This document shows, piece by piece, positions 31,553-40,821 of a stretch of 64,000 nucleotides of DNA. A program made the position numbers and the translations under genes. The stretch is taken from positions 153,444-217,443 of the forward strand of contig JAZNRP010000024.1 in assembly GCA_045590755.1 (NCBI GenBank), read 5' to 3'. Position 1 is the first letter of the stretch. Each line of letters starts with the position of its first letter. This DNA comes from SIG565 sp045590755 (GTDB taxonomy: Bacteria > Bacillota > Clostridia > Oscillospirales > Acutalibacteraceae). Under the pieces are notes generated by a model, which saw nothing but the letters and a program-made list of their open reading frames with translations, made no database searches and was not told the DNA's origin.

Positions 31553-32614
31553 GTGAAGAAGATAAATTTTTTATCATTAGGCTTCATATTCGCCGGTTGC
31601 TTTTTGGGCGCGGGGTATCTCTCAGGTAATGAGCTTATGCAGTTTTTCGGAGATTTCGGAATATGGGGTATAGTGGGACTTATAGTGTCAGTTTTGCTTA
31701 TCGGGCTTTTTGGCATTATGATTTTATACATATCAAAAAATACTCGTGCCGAAAAATTTGAAGATATAGTTTTTCCGCGCCGTAATAAAATAATTTCTTC
31801 TTTTTTCGGTATGCTGCAAGCGGTTTTGGTGTTTGCTATTATAGTAATAATGGCGGCGGGTGCTACGCAGTTAATTTTTGATGCAGTAAAAATTAAACCT
31901 ATAATTACGGGTGCTGTGTTTTGTGCGGTTTTAGCACTGATAGCCTGTACGGGTTTTGGCGGACTCTCAAAGTTTTTTTCTTTTTTGGTGCCGCTTATAG
32001 CCGTCTTTTCGGTAATTGCGGCGGTGTTTTTGGTGGCGAAAAACGGAATACCCAATATACCTTGTAGAAAGAGTTTTTATGTAAATGAACTGCTTGGAAA
32101 CTGGATTTTTGCTGCCGTTACATATCTGTCCTACAGTATTTTTTCATCGGTTGGCGTAATTTCGCCGTTAGCACTAAGGCAAAAGGGAAGTCACACATAT
32201 ATTTACGGCACACTTTTCGGTACTGTTTTACTAATAGGTATAGCTATCTCTATACTTTTATCTGTATTTAGTGCGCAGGGTGCCGCCAATACTGAGCTTC
32301 CTATGTTTACGGCATTTTTATTGGTAAATAAAAATTTAGCATATATCTATGCAGCTCTGCTTTTTGGCGGAATGTTTGGCACTGCACTTACAAGCCTTGT
32401 CTCTCTTTCTAATTATGTAAGACTTAAATTAAATTTATCAAAAATTAAAACAGTTTTAGCAACGGTGCTTTTGTCCTTTGCTTCTTACCTTGCAAGTCTT
32501 TTAGGCTTTGATAAGCTTATAGGTACCGTATACCCGCTTTTCGGTTATCTCGGTATAATAGTGCTTGTGTTTATTTTAATTAACTTTATCAAAATAAAGG
32601 TAAAAAAGTCCTGA
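31553..32614 (+). CDS. YkvI-like multi-pass membrane protein
   Basis: 353 residues starting at GTG 31553. About ten membrane helices can be seen, with the first bearing GFIFAGCFLGAGYLSGNELMQFF. That glycine-rich unwound helix and the following FGDFGIWGIVG resemble the YkvI family and APC-fold transporters. The substrate is unknown. A strong bidirectional terminator follows directly. Confidence 0.72.
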   Translation: MKKINFLSLGFIFAGCFLGAGYLSGNELMQFFGDFGIWGIVGLIVSVLLIGLFGIMILYISKNTRAEKFEDIVFPRRNKIISSFFGMLQAVLVFAIIVIMAAGATQLIFDAVKIKPIITGAVFCAVLALIACTGFGGLSKFFSFLVPLIAVFSVIAAVFLVAKNGIPNIPCRKSFYVNELLGNWIFAAVTYLSYSIFSSVGVISPLALRQKGSHTYIYGTLFGTVLLIGIAISILLSVFSAQGAANTELPMFTAFLLVNKNLAYIYAALLFGGMFGTALTSLVSLSNYVRLKLNLSKIKTVLATVLLSFASYLASLLGFDKLIGTVYPLFGYLGIIVLVFILINFIKIKVKKS

Positions 32615-32634
32615 TAATCAGGACTTTTTTTATA
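32602..32634. terminator. Bidirectional terminator
   Basis: AGTCCTGA (32607-32614) pairs with TCAGGACT (32618-32625), flanked by A and T runs. It serves the + strand membrane-protein gene and the - strand gene ending at 32630. Confidence 0.85.
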
Positions 32635-33064
32635 AGAATTTTCTTATATCAAGTGCTAACTGCCCTTCAAGATTTATAAGACGCTTGGTAATGTCTTTAG
32701 AAACCTCATCCGCCGCCGCATATTTGTTAAGATACTTATTAAGCGATTTAACACCCATATTGCATCCGTCGGTCATAAGGTCGGCAATTGTGTTGTCATC
32801 TTTTTGCATTTGCAATTTCATTTCTGTTTTAATCCACGACATCTTTTCTGCCATAAAGCTCGGCTCCTTGCCGTCATCGTGGTATTTGTCCAAAAGCTGT
32901 TGTATTTCCTTATCTAATTTTCCGTGTTCATCCTTGCAGGCGTTTAGTAGCTGCTTTAAATCATCGCTTTCTACTCGGTCGAGTACATCATCAATTGATT
33001 TAACACCCATTTTTACCCCTGCATCACATTCGCGCAAAAGCTTTATTGTATCACTTTCTATCAT
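32630..33064 (-). CDS. DUF2383-like four-helix protein
   Basis: Start set at ATG 33064 after AAGGAAGG; the longer frame upstream has no ribosome site. The 144-residue product is helical, with a duplicated segment KMGVKSIDDVLDRV and NMGVKSLNKYLNKY, which suggests two related halves as in ferritin-like bundles. The similarity to DUF2383/YciF-type proteins is a tentative recognition. It is transcribed away from the T-box promoter. Confidence 0.6.
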   Translation of the reverse strand: MIESDTIKLLRECDAGVKMGVKSIDDVLDRVESDDLKQLLNACKDEHGKLDKEIQQLLDKYHDDGKEPSFMAEKMSWIKTEMKLQMQKDDNTIADLMTDGCNMGVKSLNKYLNKYAAADEVSKDITKRLINLEGQLALDIRKFL

Positions 33065-33148
33065 AAAAACACCTTCCTTTTTGGTAGTATGTGTAGGAAA
33101 ATTCGTAGTTATGCACTTAAAAGTTTTCAAAATTTTTTTCAAAAAGTA

Positions 33149-33177
33149 TTGACAATAAAAATTTAGCAGAGTATAAT
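33149..33177 (+). promoter_or_regulatory. Promoter of the isoleucine-type T-box operon
   Basis: TTGACA (33149-33154), exact 17-base spacer, TATAAT (33172-33177): full-consensus hexamers. Transcription should start near 33184, a few bases upstream of T-box stem I. Confidence 0.85.
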
Positions 33178-33183
33178 ATATTA

Positions 33184-33467
33184 CAAATTTGAATATCACA
33201 AAAAACGACTATGACGAAGACGGTCGGGGCGTAGAGCTTTCAGAGAGTTGGCGGTTGCTGCAAGCCAATAGCGATGCATTCCTTTTGACCCATCACTTCC
33301 GAGTCGAAGGACCGAAAGGCTATGCCAAGTAGACTCCTTCCGTATTGCTGCGTAAAGGCAAAAGACTTGTTAGAGTCTGGAAAGTGGCGGAATTTTTGTT
33401 CCGCAATTTGAGTGGTACCGCGGGTTATTTAACTCGTCTCAAAGTTTCTCTTTGAGACGAGTTTTTT
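33184..33467 (+). promoter_or_regulatory. T-box riboswitch (specifier probably AUC, isoleucine)
   Basis: A complete T-box leader. It has the AGAGAG bulge at 33242-33247, the apical GGTTGCTG region, a specifier-loop candidate, the T-box TGGTACCGCGG at 33413-33423 and a terminator with T run at 33431-33467. The trinucleotide in the specifier position, just before ACTTCCGAGT, is ATC at 33292-33294, suggesting isoleucine. Uncharged tRNA-Ile would stabilise the antiterminator and switch on the acyl-CoA ligase gene. The codon call is inference from spacing. Confidence 0.85.
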
Positions 33468-33533
33468 GTTTTATTCAAAGCCGTAATAAAGTTTCTTGCA
33501 TAGAAACAGGCGGAAATGAAAGGAGCAAAAGCT

Positions 33534-35837
33534 ATGGATTACAATCTTAAGGAAGTCGCAGGCAGAATCAAGGACCTGCGCGAAGCAAAAGGCTATTCAC
33601 CCGAAGAACTTGCCAAGCTTACGGGTGTATCGGTCGATGATTATAAGTTATTAGAAGCAGGTGAAACCGATTTCAGCTTCACATTTATTTATAAGTGTGC
33701 CAAGGCCTGCGGTGTTGAAGTTGTTGATATTCTTGAAGGTACAAGTACAACGCTTACTTCATTTGCAATTACCCGTAAAGGTGAAGGTCTTAAAATTATA
33801 AAGAAAAAGGGCTTTGTGTATAATAACTTAGCGCCTAAATTTAAGGAAAAGTTAGCAGAGCCGTTTCTTGTTAAGTTCCCCTACCTTGCAGAAGAGCAGA
33901 ATGCACCAATAAAGCTCAGCTCCCACAACGGTCAGGAATTTGATGTTATTGTTAAAGGCTCACTTAAGGTTCAGGTAGGTAACCATATAGATGTACTTCA
34001 CGAAGGCGACTCTATTTTTTATAACAGTTTAATTCCGCACGGTATGATTGCGGTTAGCGAAGGCGGTTGTGAATTCCACGCCGTTGTACTTAATCCGCAG
34101 GACGGTCAGGTAAGCGAAGAATACCCCGAAGCACCGTTCATCGCCGCCAAAACGGCCGCAGTTTCCGAAAATAAGACAGAAACCGTTGCCGACAAGTTTA
34201 TCGAATCATCTTATGATGAGCAGGGCGTATTTAACGGAATTAAATTCAAAAATGCCGATAAGTTTAATTTCGCATTTGACTGCGTTGATGCCGTTGCAGA
34301 AAAGAATCCCGATAAACTTGCTATGATGTGGGTTTCAAATGATAAGACAGAACGCAGATTTACCTTTAATGATATGAAGAAATATTCCGCAAAAACGGCA
34401 AACTACTTTGAATCACTCGGTATTAAAAAGGGTGATACTGTAATGCTCGTACTCAAGCGCCATTATCAGTTCTGGTTCTGTATGTTGGCACTTCATAAAA
34501 TTGGTGCTATTGCAATTCCTGCTACAAATCAGCTTGTTGAGCACGACTTTACCTACAGATATAAGGCTGCTAAGGTTAAGGCTATTGTTTGTACTGCAGA
34601 CGGCGATGTATCTAATGAAGCTGAAAAGGCCGCCGCAGAATTCCCCGGAATGATAAAGGTGCTCGTAGGCGGTAAAAAAGACGGTTGGAACGACTTCAAT
34701 GTAGAAATGGAGCGTTTTAGTACTCACTACTACCGCAATGAAAATTCACCTTGCGGGGACGATGCTATGCTTATGCTCTTTACTTCGGGCACTACAGGCT
34801 ACCCCCGTATTGCAACACATTCTTGCAAATATGCGTTAGGTCATTACCCGACTGCAAGACATTGGCACAATGTAAATCCCGACGGACTTCACTTCACCAT
34901 TTCCGATACAGGTTGGGGAAAGGCACTTTGGGGTAAGCTGTATGGCCAGTGGCTATGCGAAGCGGGTGTATTTACATACGACTTTGACAGATTCCATTCC
35001 GAAGATATTCTGCCACTTTTCAAAAAGTACTCAATTACTACCTTCTGCGCACCGCCCACAATGTACAGATTCTTCATTAAGGAAGATTTATCAAAGTATG
35101 ATTTGTCATCGATTGAATATGCTACAACTGCGGGTGAAGCACTTAACCCCGAAGTTTTCAATCAGTTCAAAAAAGCCACAGGACTTACCATTATGGAGGG
35201 CTTTGGTCAGACCGAAACAACCCTTTCAATCGCCAACTTTGTAGGCTCAACACCAAAAATCGGCTCAATGGGTAAACCCAGTCCGCTTTATGATGTTGTA
35301 ATATTAGACCCCGACGGCAACGAGTGTAAAACGGGAGATGCAGGTGAAATCTGCATCCGCACCAAAGATAATGTGCCTTGCGGACTCTTTATAGGTTATT
35401 ATCTTGATGAAGAAAAAACCAAGGATGTATGGCACGACGGTTATTATCATACGGGTGACCAGGCAACCATGGACGAAGATGGTTATTTGTGGTATGTAGG
35501 CCGAATTGATGATGTAATCAAGTCATCAGGCTACCGTATAGGACCGTTCGAGATTGAGAGCGTAATTATGGAATTACCTTATGTTTTAGAGTGTGCCATA
35601 ACACCCGTTCCCGATGAAGTTCGCGGTCAGATTGTAAAAGCCACTATAGTACTTACAAAGGGTACAGTCGGTACAGATACACTTAAAAAAGAAATTCAGG
35701 AATATGTTAAAACGCACACAGCACCTTACAAATACCCAAGAATTGTTGAGTTTGTTGATGAATTACCTAAGACCATCAGCGGTAAGGTAAGACGCGTTGA
35801 AATCCGTAAAAAAGATATGGAAAAAGCAAATGCATAA
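33534..35837 (+). CDS. XRE-cupin-AMP-dependent acyl-CoA ligase fusion
   Basis: 767 residues from ATG 33534 with AAAGGAG upstream. Order: XRE helix-turn-helix (residues ~7-60), cupin domain (~120-195, GDSIFYNSLIPHG), then an ANL ligase (~225-765). Ligase motifs are LFTSGTTGYPR (P loop), GFGQTETT, YHTGDQA and ISGKVRR with the catalytic Lys. It would activate a carboxylic acid to its CoA thioester. Related XRE-cupin-ligases exist in anaerobes. Under an isoleucine-type T-box, the likely substrate is a branched-chain acid such as 2-methylbutyrate; this is inference. The fusion may also let the enzyme sense its substrate or DNA. Confidence 0.85.
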   Translation: MDYNLKEVAGRIKDLREAKGYSPEELAKLTGVSVDDYKLLEAGETDFSFTFIYKCAKACGVEVVDILEGTSTTLTSFAITRKGEGLKIIKKKGFVYNNLAPKFKEKLAEPFLVKFPYLAEEQNAPIKLSSHNGQEFDVIVKGSLKVQVGNHIDVLHEGDSIFYNSLIPHGMIAVSEGGCEFHAVVLNPQDGQVSEEYPEAPFIAAKTAAVSENKTETVADKFIESSYDEQGVFNGIKFKNADKFNFAFDCVDAVAEKNPDKLAMMWVSNDKTERRFTFNDMKKYSAKTANYFESLGIKKGDTVMLVLKRHYQFWFCMLALHKIGAIAIPATNQLVEHDFTYRYKAAKVKAIVCTADGDVSNEAEKAAAEFPGMIKVLVGGKKDGWNDFNVEMERFSTHYYRNENSPCGDDAMLMLFTSGTTGYPRIATHSCKYALGHYPTARHWHNVNPDGLHFTISDTGWGKALWGKLYGQWLCEAGVFTYDFDRFHSEDILPLFKKYSITTFCAPPTMYRFFIKEDLSKYDLSSIEYATTAGEALNPEVFNQFKKATGLTIMEGFGQTETTLSIANFVGSTPKIGSMGKPSPLYDVVILDPDGNECKTGDAGEICIRTKDNVPCGLFIGYYLDEEKTKDVWHDGYYHTGDQATMDEDGYLWYVGRIDDVIKSSGYRIGPFEIESVIMELPYVLECAITPVPDEVRGQIVKATIVLTKGTVGTDTLKKEIQEYVKTHTAPYKYPRIVEFVDELPKTISGKVRRVEIRKKDMEKANA

Positions 35838-35874
35838 AAAATAAGCCAAGGTTTTTACCTTGGCTTATTTTTTT
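35838..35874. terminator. Bidirectional terminator between convergent operons
   Basis: AATAAGCCAAGG pairs with CCTTGGCTTATT, with A and T runs on both sides. It separates the + strand ligase gene from the - strand ACT gene. Confidence 0.88.
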
Positions 35875-35881
35875 AAATTTA

Positions 35882-36313
35882 TTAAAGCTTGTTTATATCG
35901 GCTGTGGTTATTATATGGAAGCCTGCTGCCTGAAGTGCGGCTTCGGCAATTTCATTGTCTTCAACCCTTATAACAACATAAGCGTGTTTTTCGGTACGGG
36001 ACATAAACGCATAAAGATATTCCATATTAATACCTGTCTTATCAAGAACACCAAGCGCTTCGGAAAGCTTACCTGGGGCGTCGCCGATTTTAACACCTAC
36101 AACATCGGTAACCTTTATAAGATAGCCTTCTTCCGAAAGGGTTTTTTCTGCCGCCGCTTCATCGTTTACGATAAGACGGAGAATACCGAAATCTTCGGTT
36201 TCTGCAATAGACAGCGCTCTGATATTTACATCGTGACGGGCTAATGTATCGGTAATGCTGACAAGTGCGCCCTGCCTGTTTTCAACAAATACTGTTAACT
36301 GTTTAATAGCCAT
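35882..36313 (-). CDS. Two-ACT-domain protein
   Basis: 143 residues. The first ACT domain is seen in QLTVFVENRQGALVSITDTL and a second in the latter half (APGKLSEALGVLDKTGINME). ACT domains bind amino acids as allosteric signals. A two-ACT protein directly after a phenylacetate-CoA ligase gene is a recurring arrangement in anaerobes, where it may sense an aromatic amino acid; that is inferred. Same transcript as paaK. Confidence 0.85.
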   Translation of the reverse strand: MAIKQLTVFVENRQGALVSITDTLARHDVNIRALSIAETEDFGILRLIVNDEAAAEKTLSEEGYLIKVTDVVGVKIGDAPGKLSEALGVLDKTGINMEYLYAFMSRTEKHAYVVIRVEDNEIAEAALQAAGFHIITTADINKL

Positions 36314-36334
36314 TATAAAAACTCCTTTCTAAAA

Positions 36335-37642
36335 TTAAACCAATTTTCTTTTATCAATAACACGAACAGCCTTGCCTTCACTACGGGCAATGGTCTTTGG
36401 TGCTACAAGATGAACTGTGGGGTTAATACCAAGCATAGTCTTCATTGCATTAGCTAATGATTTTTCCATACTTAGTATTTCGCTTACCTTGTCGGTAAAC
36501 TTTTCCGCGGTCATTTCAACATTAATTTCAAATGTGTCGTTGTTGCTTACACGGTCAACGATAATTTGATAGTTAGGCTCATAGCCTTCACTTAAAAGTA
36601 CTGTTTCAATCTGACTCGGGAACACATTAACACCGCGGATGATGAGCATATCATCGGTTCTGCCCATAGGCTTCGCCATCTTAATAAGTGTACGGCCGCA
36701 GGAGCATTTTTTACGGGAGAGTACACAAATATCGCGTGTACGGTAGCGAAGTAGGGGGAAGGCTTCTTTATCAAGAGAAGTAAATACAAGCTCGCCTTTT
36801 TCGCCTTCAGGCAGAACTTCACCTGTATCAGGGTTGATTATTTCGGCTAAGAAGTGGTCTTCGTTAATATGCATACCTGTCTGTTCACAGCATTCAAAGG
36901 AAACACCGGGACCTGAAGTTTCGGTAAGACCGTAAATATCGTATGCCTTGATACCGAGTGTTTCTTCAATACCGCGGCGCATTTCTTCTGTCCAAGGCTC
37001 TGCACCGAAAATACCTGCTTTAAGCGGAATGCTTTCGGGTGTATAACCCTTTTCCTTTAAGGTTTCGCCTATATAAGCGGCATAGGAGGGTGTACAGCAA
37101 AGAATGGTAGCATTAAGGCCGGTCATAAACTGAATCTGACGGTCGGTATTACCCGAAGACATAGGAAGTGTCAGACATCCAACTCTATGTGAGCCGCCGT
37201 TAAGACCGGGACCACCTGTGAAAAGTCCATAGCCGTATGCAACCTGACATACATCATTTTTAGTACCGCCTGCCGCAACAATTGCACGGGCACAGCAGTC
37301 TTCCCATAAATCAATATCGTTTTGTGTGTAGAAAGCAACTACACGGCGACCAGTAGTACCTGAGGTTGACTGAATGCGAACACATTCTTCCAGTGGCTTT
37401 GCAAGAAGTCCGTAGGGATAAGCGTCACGAAGGTCGGCTTTTGTAAGGAAGGGGAGAAGATGTAAATCTTCAATTCCGTGAATATCTTCAGGCTTCACAC
37501 CCTTTTCATCCATAAGGTTGCGGTAATAGGGAACATTCTCGTAAACATGCTTTACCTGTTTTACGAGCTTTTCGGATTGAAGCTTTTTGATTTCTTCAAC
37601 CGGCATGGTTTCAATTTCTTTTTGGTAATAATTGTGTTCCAT
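36335..37642 (-). CDS. paaK: Phenylacetate-CoA ligase family protein
   Basis: 435 residues, usual for this ANL subfamily. Motifs are IQSTSGTTGRR (P loop), YGLTETSGPG and YRTRDI with a CSCGRT zinc-type cluster after it. The enzyme converts an aryl acetate plus ATP and CoA to aryl-acetyl-CoA. In anaerobes lacking a phenylacetate catabolic route, such ligases support aromatic amino acid synthesis together with indolepyruvate oxidoreductase. It lies between the symporter and ACT genes on the - strand with AGGAGATTC upstream. Confidence 0.92.
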   Translation of the reverse strand: MEHNYYQKEIETMPVEEIKKLQSEKLVKQVKHVYENVPYYRNLMDEKGVKPEDIHGIEDLHLLPFLTKADLRDAYPYGLLAKPLEECVRIQSTSGTTGRRVVAFYTQNDIDLWEDCCARAIVAAGGTKNDVCQVAYGYGLFTGGPGLNGGSHRVGCLTLPMSSGNTDRQIQFMTGLNATILCCTPSYAAYIGETLKEKGYTPESIPLKAGIFGAEPWTEEMRRGIEETLGIKAYDIYGLTETSGPGVSFECCEQTGMHINEDHFLAEIINPDTGEVLPEGEKGELVFTSLDKEAFPLLRYRTRDICVLSRKKCSCGRTLIKMAKPMGRTDDMLIIRGVNVFPSQIETVLLSEGYEPNYQIIVDRVSNNDTFEINVEMTAEKFTDKVSEILSMEKSLANAMKTMLGINPTVHLVAPKTIARSEGKAVRVIDKRKLV

Positions 37643-37662
37643 TTTGAATCTCCTATCTTAAA

Positions 37663-39213
37663 TTATTGTTCATTGAAGCATTTGAATATTTCATCAACAC
37701 GCTCTGTGTCTTTGTTTTTGGTAAAGGCACTGACAAGCGGTACTACAATTAACGATACTGCCATAGCCGCAACACCCATTTCGGGAGATTTGGCCGCGGC
37801 GGCAGAAAAGCTGGAATTAAGCGAAATTACAAGTGTTGATATGCCAACGGTGAGAAGGCCTGCAAGCATACCGGCATACGCGCCAAGCTTTGTAATTTTC
37901 TTTGAGAAAAGTCCCCAAATGTATGGACCTATAAAGCAACCCGAAACAACACCCCAGGAGAAAGACATAAGGCTTACAATAATCGGAATGTTCTGTGTTG
38001 CAAAGATAAACGAACAAGCAACAAATAAAAGACAGAAAATTCGGGTAAGAAGCATTTGTGTTGCGGGCTTGGTTTCCTTTTTCCTAATAGACGGAATAAG
38101 GTCAACCGAAACTGCCGAAGCAGATGTAAGAACAACGGCTTCAAGTGTTGACATTGATGCCGAAAGTAAAAGAATCATAATAACGGCTAATAAAATAAGA
38201 CCGAGTGTGCCGCCCCCTAATACTTCCATAAGTAATGTGGGAATAACCGAGTCAATACCGCCTTCGGGCAGCTGTCCGCCTAAAATTAAACGGGAAGTGC
38301 TACCGATAAGGTATGCGCCGCAACCGATAACTGCACAGAAAATAGTAGAAATAACGGTACCGCGCTTAATAGCGGCAGTATCTTTAATGGCGTAGAACTT
38401 TCCTATCATTTGCGGTAGACCCCAGGTGCCGAAGCTTGTAAGCATAATGTTAAAGCAAAGGAACTTAAAGGATGAACCGCCAAATATATTTGTGAGTTGT
38501 TCGCCGCTTATTGGGTTGGGGTCATTTGGTAGGGATTGGAAATTACCAAGATTTTCAATAAAACCTGTAATGCCGCCGACGCTACCGTGCGAAAGCACTG
38601 CGGCGACAAGACATACAACACCGACAATCATAACAATGCCTTGAACAAGGTCGGTGTAGGAGGTGGCGATATAACCGCCCGCCACAAGATAAATTGCGGT
38701 AAGGCAGGCAATAAGCAGCATCCATACCCAAGCTTCAACACCGGGGAATATAGCGCCGAAAAGGGAGCCAAGTCCCTTATAAACTGCCGCCGAATACGGA
38801 ACCAAAAATACAAATATAATAATCGCCGCAAAAATTTCCATACTGCGCGAATTATAACGCTTACAGAAATATTCAGGCATTGTTTTGGCTTCTAATTTCT
38901 TGGTCATCTTTCTTGTGCGGTTAGCAAACAAAAGCCAGGAAAGCAGGCATCCTAAAACGGCATTACCGATACCAATCCATATACTGCCGATACCGATATT
39001 CCATCCGTGCTGACCTGCATAGCCGACAAATACTACCGCCGAAAAATATGCAGTGCCGTATGCAAAGGCAGATGCCCAAGCACCAATGTTTCTGCCACCA
39101 ATAAGAAAACCGTCAAGAGTTTTGGATTTTCCAAAGCTGATGCAACCAATAAGAGCCATTGCTGCTGCATATAAGCAAAGAGCAATGATTGTGTAGAGCT
39201 GCGCGTCTTTCAT
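37663..39213 (-). CDS. Sodium:solute symporter (SSS) family transporter
   Basis: 516 residues from ATG 39213, chosen because CGGAGG lies nine bases upstream. About thirteen membrane helices are visible, with the family segments GFLIGGRNIGAWASAFAYGT in the first sodium-site helix, and WLLFANRTRKMTKKLEAKTMPEYF. SSS members import proline, acids or sugars with sodium. First gene after the tyrosine-type T-box, so an aryl-acid or amino-acid substrate is likely. A longer start into the leader is rejected for lack of a ribosome site. Confidence 0.9.
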   Translation of the reverse strand: MKDAQLYTIIALCLYAAAMALIGCISFGKSKTLDGFLIGGRNIGAWASAFAYGTAYFSAVVFVGYAGQHGWNIGIGSIWIGIGNAVLGCLLSWLLFANRTRKMTKKLEAKTMPEYFCKRYNSRSMEIFAAIIIFVFLVPYSAAVYKGLGSLFGAIFPGVEAWVWMLLIACLTAIYLVAGGYIATSYTDLVQGIVMIVGVVCLVAAVLSHGSVGGITGFIENLGNFQSLPNDPNPISGEQLTNIFGGSSFKFLCFNIMLTSFGTWGLPQMIGKFYAIKDTAAIKRGTVISTIFCAVIGCGAYLIGSTSRLILGGQLPEGGIDSVIPTLLMEVLGGGTLGLILLAVIMILLLSASMSTLEAVVLTSASAVSVDLIPSIRKKETKPATQMLLTRIFCLLFVACSFIFATQNIPIIVSLMSFSWGVVSGCFIGPYIWGLFSKKITKLGAYAGMLAGLLTVGISTLVISLNSSFSAAAAKSPEMGVAAMAVSLIVVPLVSAFTKNKDTERVDEIFKCFNEQ

Positions 39214-39261
39214 AATTTTTACCTCCGAAGGTTTAGAACTTGGCGGCAAGTGCTTTTTATG

Positions 39262-39546
39262 TAAAAAAATCGTCCGCCGTATTCTAATGTGAATACAGAG
39301 GACGAGAAATAACCCGTGGTACCACCTCAGTTTACCGTTTTTTCACAAAAACGGCCTTTAAGAGTGTCTGACAACACTCCAGTTCTGTTACGGGAACACC
39401 CGTTGCAGCCTACTAAAAGAAAAACCTTGTTCGGTGCACTGCTCGCAGGATGTATTCGGTTAAAGCTTCGCCGTCGTCTTACACCAACCGACAACTCTCT
39501 TAAGACTTTACAAAAACCTACTTGTTCCTGTTCAATCGCATTTTAT
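39262..39546 (-). promoter_or_regulatory. T-box riboswitch (specifier probably UAC, tyrosine)
   Basis: Read on the - strand: AAGAGAG bulge, an apical GTTGGTGTAA region, GAA-TAC-ATCC at the specifier loop (TAC at 39452-39454), T-box GGTGGTACCACGG (39315-39327) and a terminator (39262-39305) whose stem pairs CGTCC with GGACG and ends in a T run. The UAC codon points to tyrosine; ACA is a less likely reading by one base. Uncharged tRNA-Tyr would open transcription of the symporter, ligase and ACT genes. Confidence 0.85.
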
Positions 39547-39552
39547 GAAAAT

Positions 39553-39581
39553 ATTTTACTATTTTAGATAATTAAAGTCAA
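39553..39581 (-). promoter_or_regulatory. Promoter of the tyrosine-type T-box operon
   Basis: On the - strand TTGACT (39576-39581), 17-base spacer, TAAAAT (39553-39558). The T-box leader begins a few bases downstream. Confidence 0.7.
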
Positions 39582-39652
39582 GGATTTTTCGAATTTTTTT
39601 GTAGAAAATAGTAAGCGACTATGTTATAATCAAAAAAAGGAGTTTGACTGTT

Positions 39653-40117
39653 ATGATAAGAAAAGCAGACGAAAAAGATATTCCGAAAATAAGCGACCTT
39701 TTGTCTCAAGTAGATATGGTACACCACAATGGAAGACCCGATATTTTCAAAATAGGGGAAAAGTATTCGGCGGATGAGCTTAAAGAAATCATTAAAGATA
39801 CAAAAAGGCCGATATTAGTAGCAACCGATGAAAATGATTGCGTTTTAGGCTACTGTTTTTGTATCTATCAACAGCATATAAATAATTCGGTGCTGACCGA
39901 TATAAAAACCTTATATATTGATGACCTTTGTGTTGATGCGGCACTTCGCGGCAAGCATATAGGTCGGGAGCTTTATGAAGCGGCAGTGAAACTCGCAAAA
40001 GATAACGGGTGCTATAATGTAACACTGAATGTTTGGAGTTGTAATCAGTCTGCGCTTAAATTTTATGAATCCTGTGGACTAAAACCGCAAAAAATCGGTA
40101 TGGAACATATACTTTAA
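39653..40117 (+). CDS. GNAT-family N-acetyltransferase
   Basis: 154 residues from ATG 39653 after AAAAGGAG; TTG 39644 lies too close to the ribosome site. The acetyl-CoA loop is in LRGKHIGRELYEAA (R-x-x-G-x-G/A type) and the C-terminal strand-helix YNVTLNVWSCNQSALKFYES is typical. The substrate is unknown. The gene stands alone between the T-box operon and DUF6512. Confidence 0.85.
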   Translation: MIRKADEKDIPKISDLLSQVDMVHHNGRPDIFKIGEKYSADELKEIIKDTKRPILVATDENDCVLGYCFCIYQQHINNSVLTDIKTLYIDDLCVDAALRGKHIGRELYEAAVKLAKDNGCYNVTLNVWSCNQSALKFYESCGLKPQKIGMEHIL

Positions 40118-40202
40118 ATATAAGGGTAGAGCTTATAACCGAAGAGCATATGCAAATTATTAACGATAAAAGAGCAAAAGAGAAAAACAAGAAATAAAAT
40201 TT

Positions 40203-40742
40203 TTAAATTAATTTATTTATTCCGTAACTACTACTTATAGGGTCCTTGAATAACGGTATATGTGGCGGAACAAAGGTAAAAATTAAAAAGACAAGGCCAA
40301 TTAATAAAATAATTATTTTAGCGGCGGTAGGGGAGAAAATGCATTCTCGACCGCCCTTTATTATTTTAGTTTCCAAATAAAAAGAAATTGCCGCCGCAAT
40401 AAAGAAAATTAAAATGTTAAACCAGTCTGCTGAAATGCCTAAAACACCTGTATAGGTGTAGTAAATTATGGGTATAGCGATAAGTCCTAAAAGTAATCCA
40501 AACAACTTTGCACACCAAAAATTTTCGTATTTTCCCCTTAAAAGCTTATTTTCAAGCAACGCAAAAATCAGCATAGGAAAATACAAAAGCTTCATATGCT
40601 CCCAAATAGATTCATTAACAGCAGACAACAGACCCGCAATTATGTTTTCACCCGTCCACTCATAAAGAAAATGGAGTAATGTGCCCATAATACCCGTAAA
40701 AACAAAACCTGCAAACTGTAAAAAGGTCAGTGATTTTTTCAT
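40203..40742 (-). CDS. DUF6512-family membrane protein
   Basis: 179 residues with five to six predicted membrane helices (FAGFVFTGIMGTLLHFLYEW, LFGLLLGLIAIPIIYYTYTG, IILLIGLVFLIFTFVPPHIP). The pattern SAVNESIWEHMKLLYFP is characteristic of DUF6512. The function is unknown. The protein ends at a strongly AT-rich intergenic region. Confidence 0.78.
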   Translation of the reverse strand: MKKSLTFLQFAGFVFTGIMGTLLHFLYEWTGENIIAGLLSAVNESIWEHMKLLYFPMLIFALLENKLLRGKYENFWCAKLFGLLLGLIAIPIIYYTYTGVLGISADWFNILIFFIAAAISFYLETKIIKGGRECIFSPTAAKIIILLIGLVFLIFTFVPPHIPLFKDPISSSYGINKLI

Positions 40743-40821
40743 AAAGCAACCCCCAAAAATATGTTTTTATAATTATATGCAAAAACACAATAAGTAAAAT
40801 GTTTATTTATTAAAATATTTT

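Noticed and set aside
37478..38395. A 305-codon + strand frame opposite the symporter and ligase genes
   Set aside because: It is antisense to the conserved SSS and PaaK reading frames and has no ribosome site or family signature.
39316..39567. An 83-codon + strand open frame over the leader upstream of the symporter
   Set aside because: It lies entirely in the T-box leader, has no ribosome site and encodes no plausible protein.
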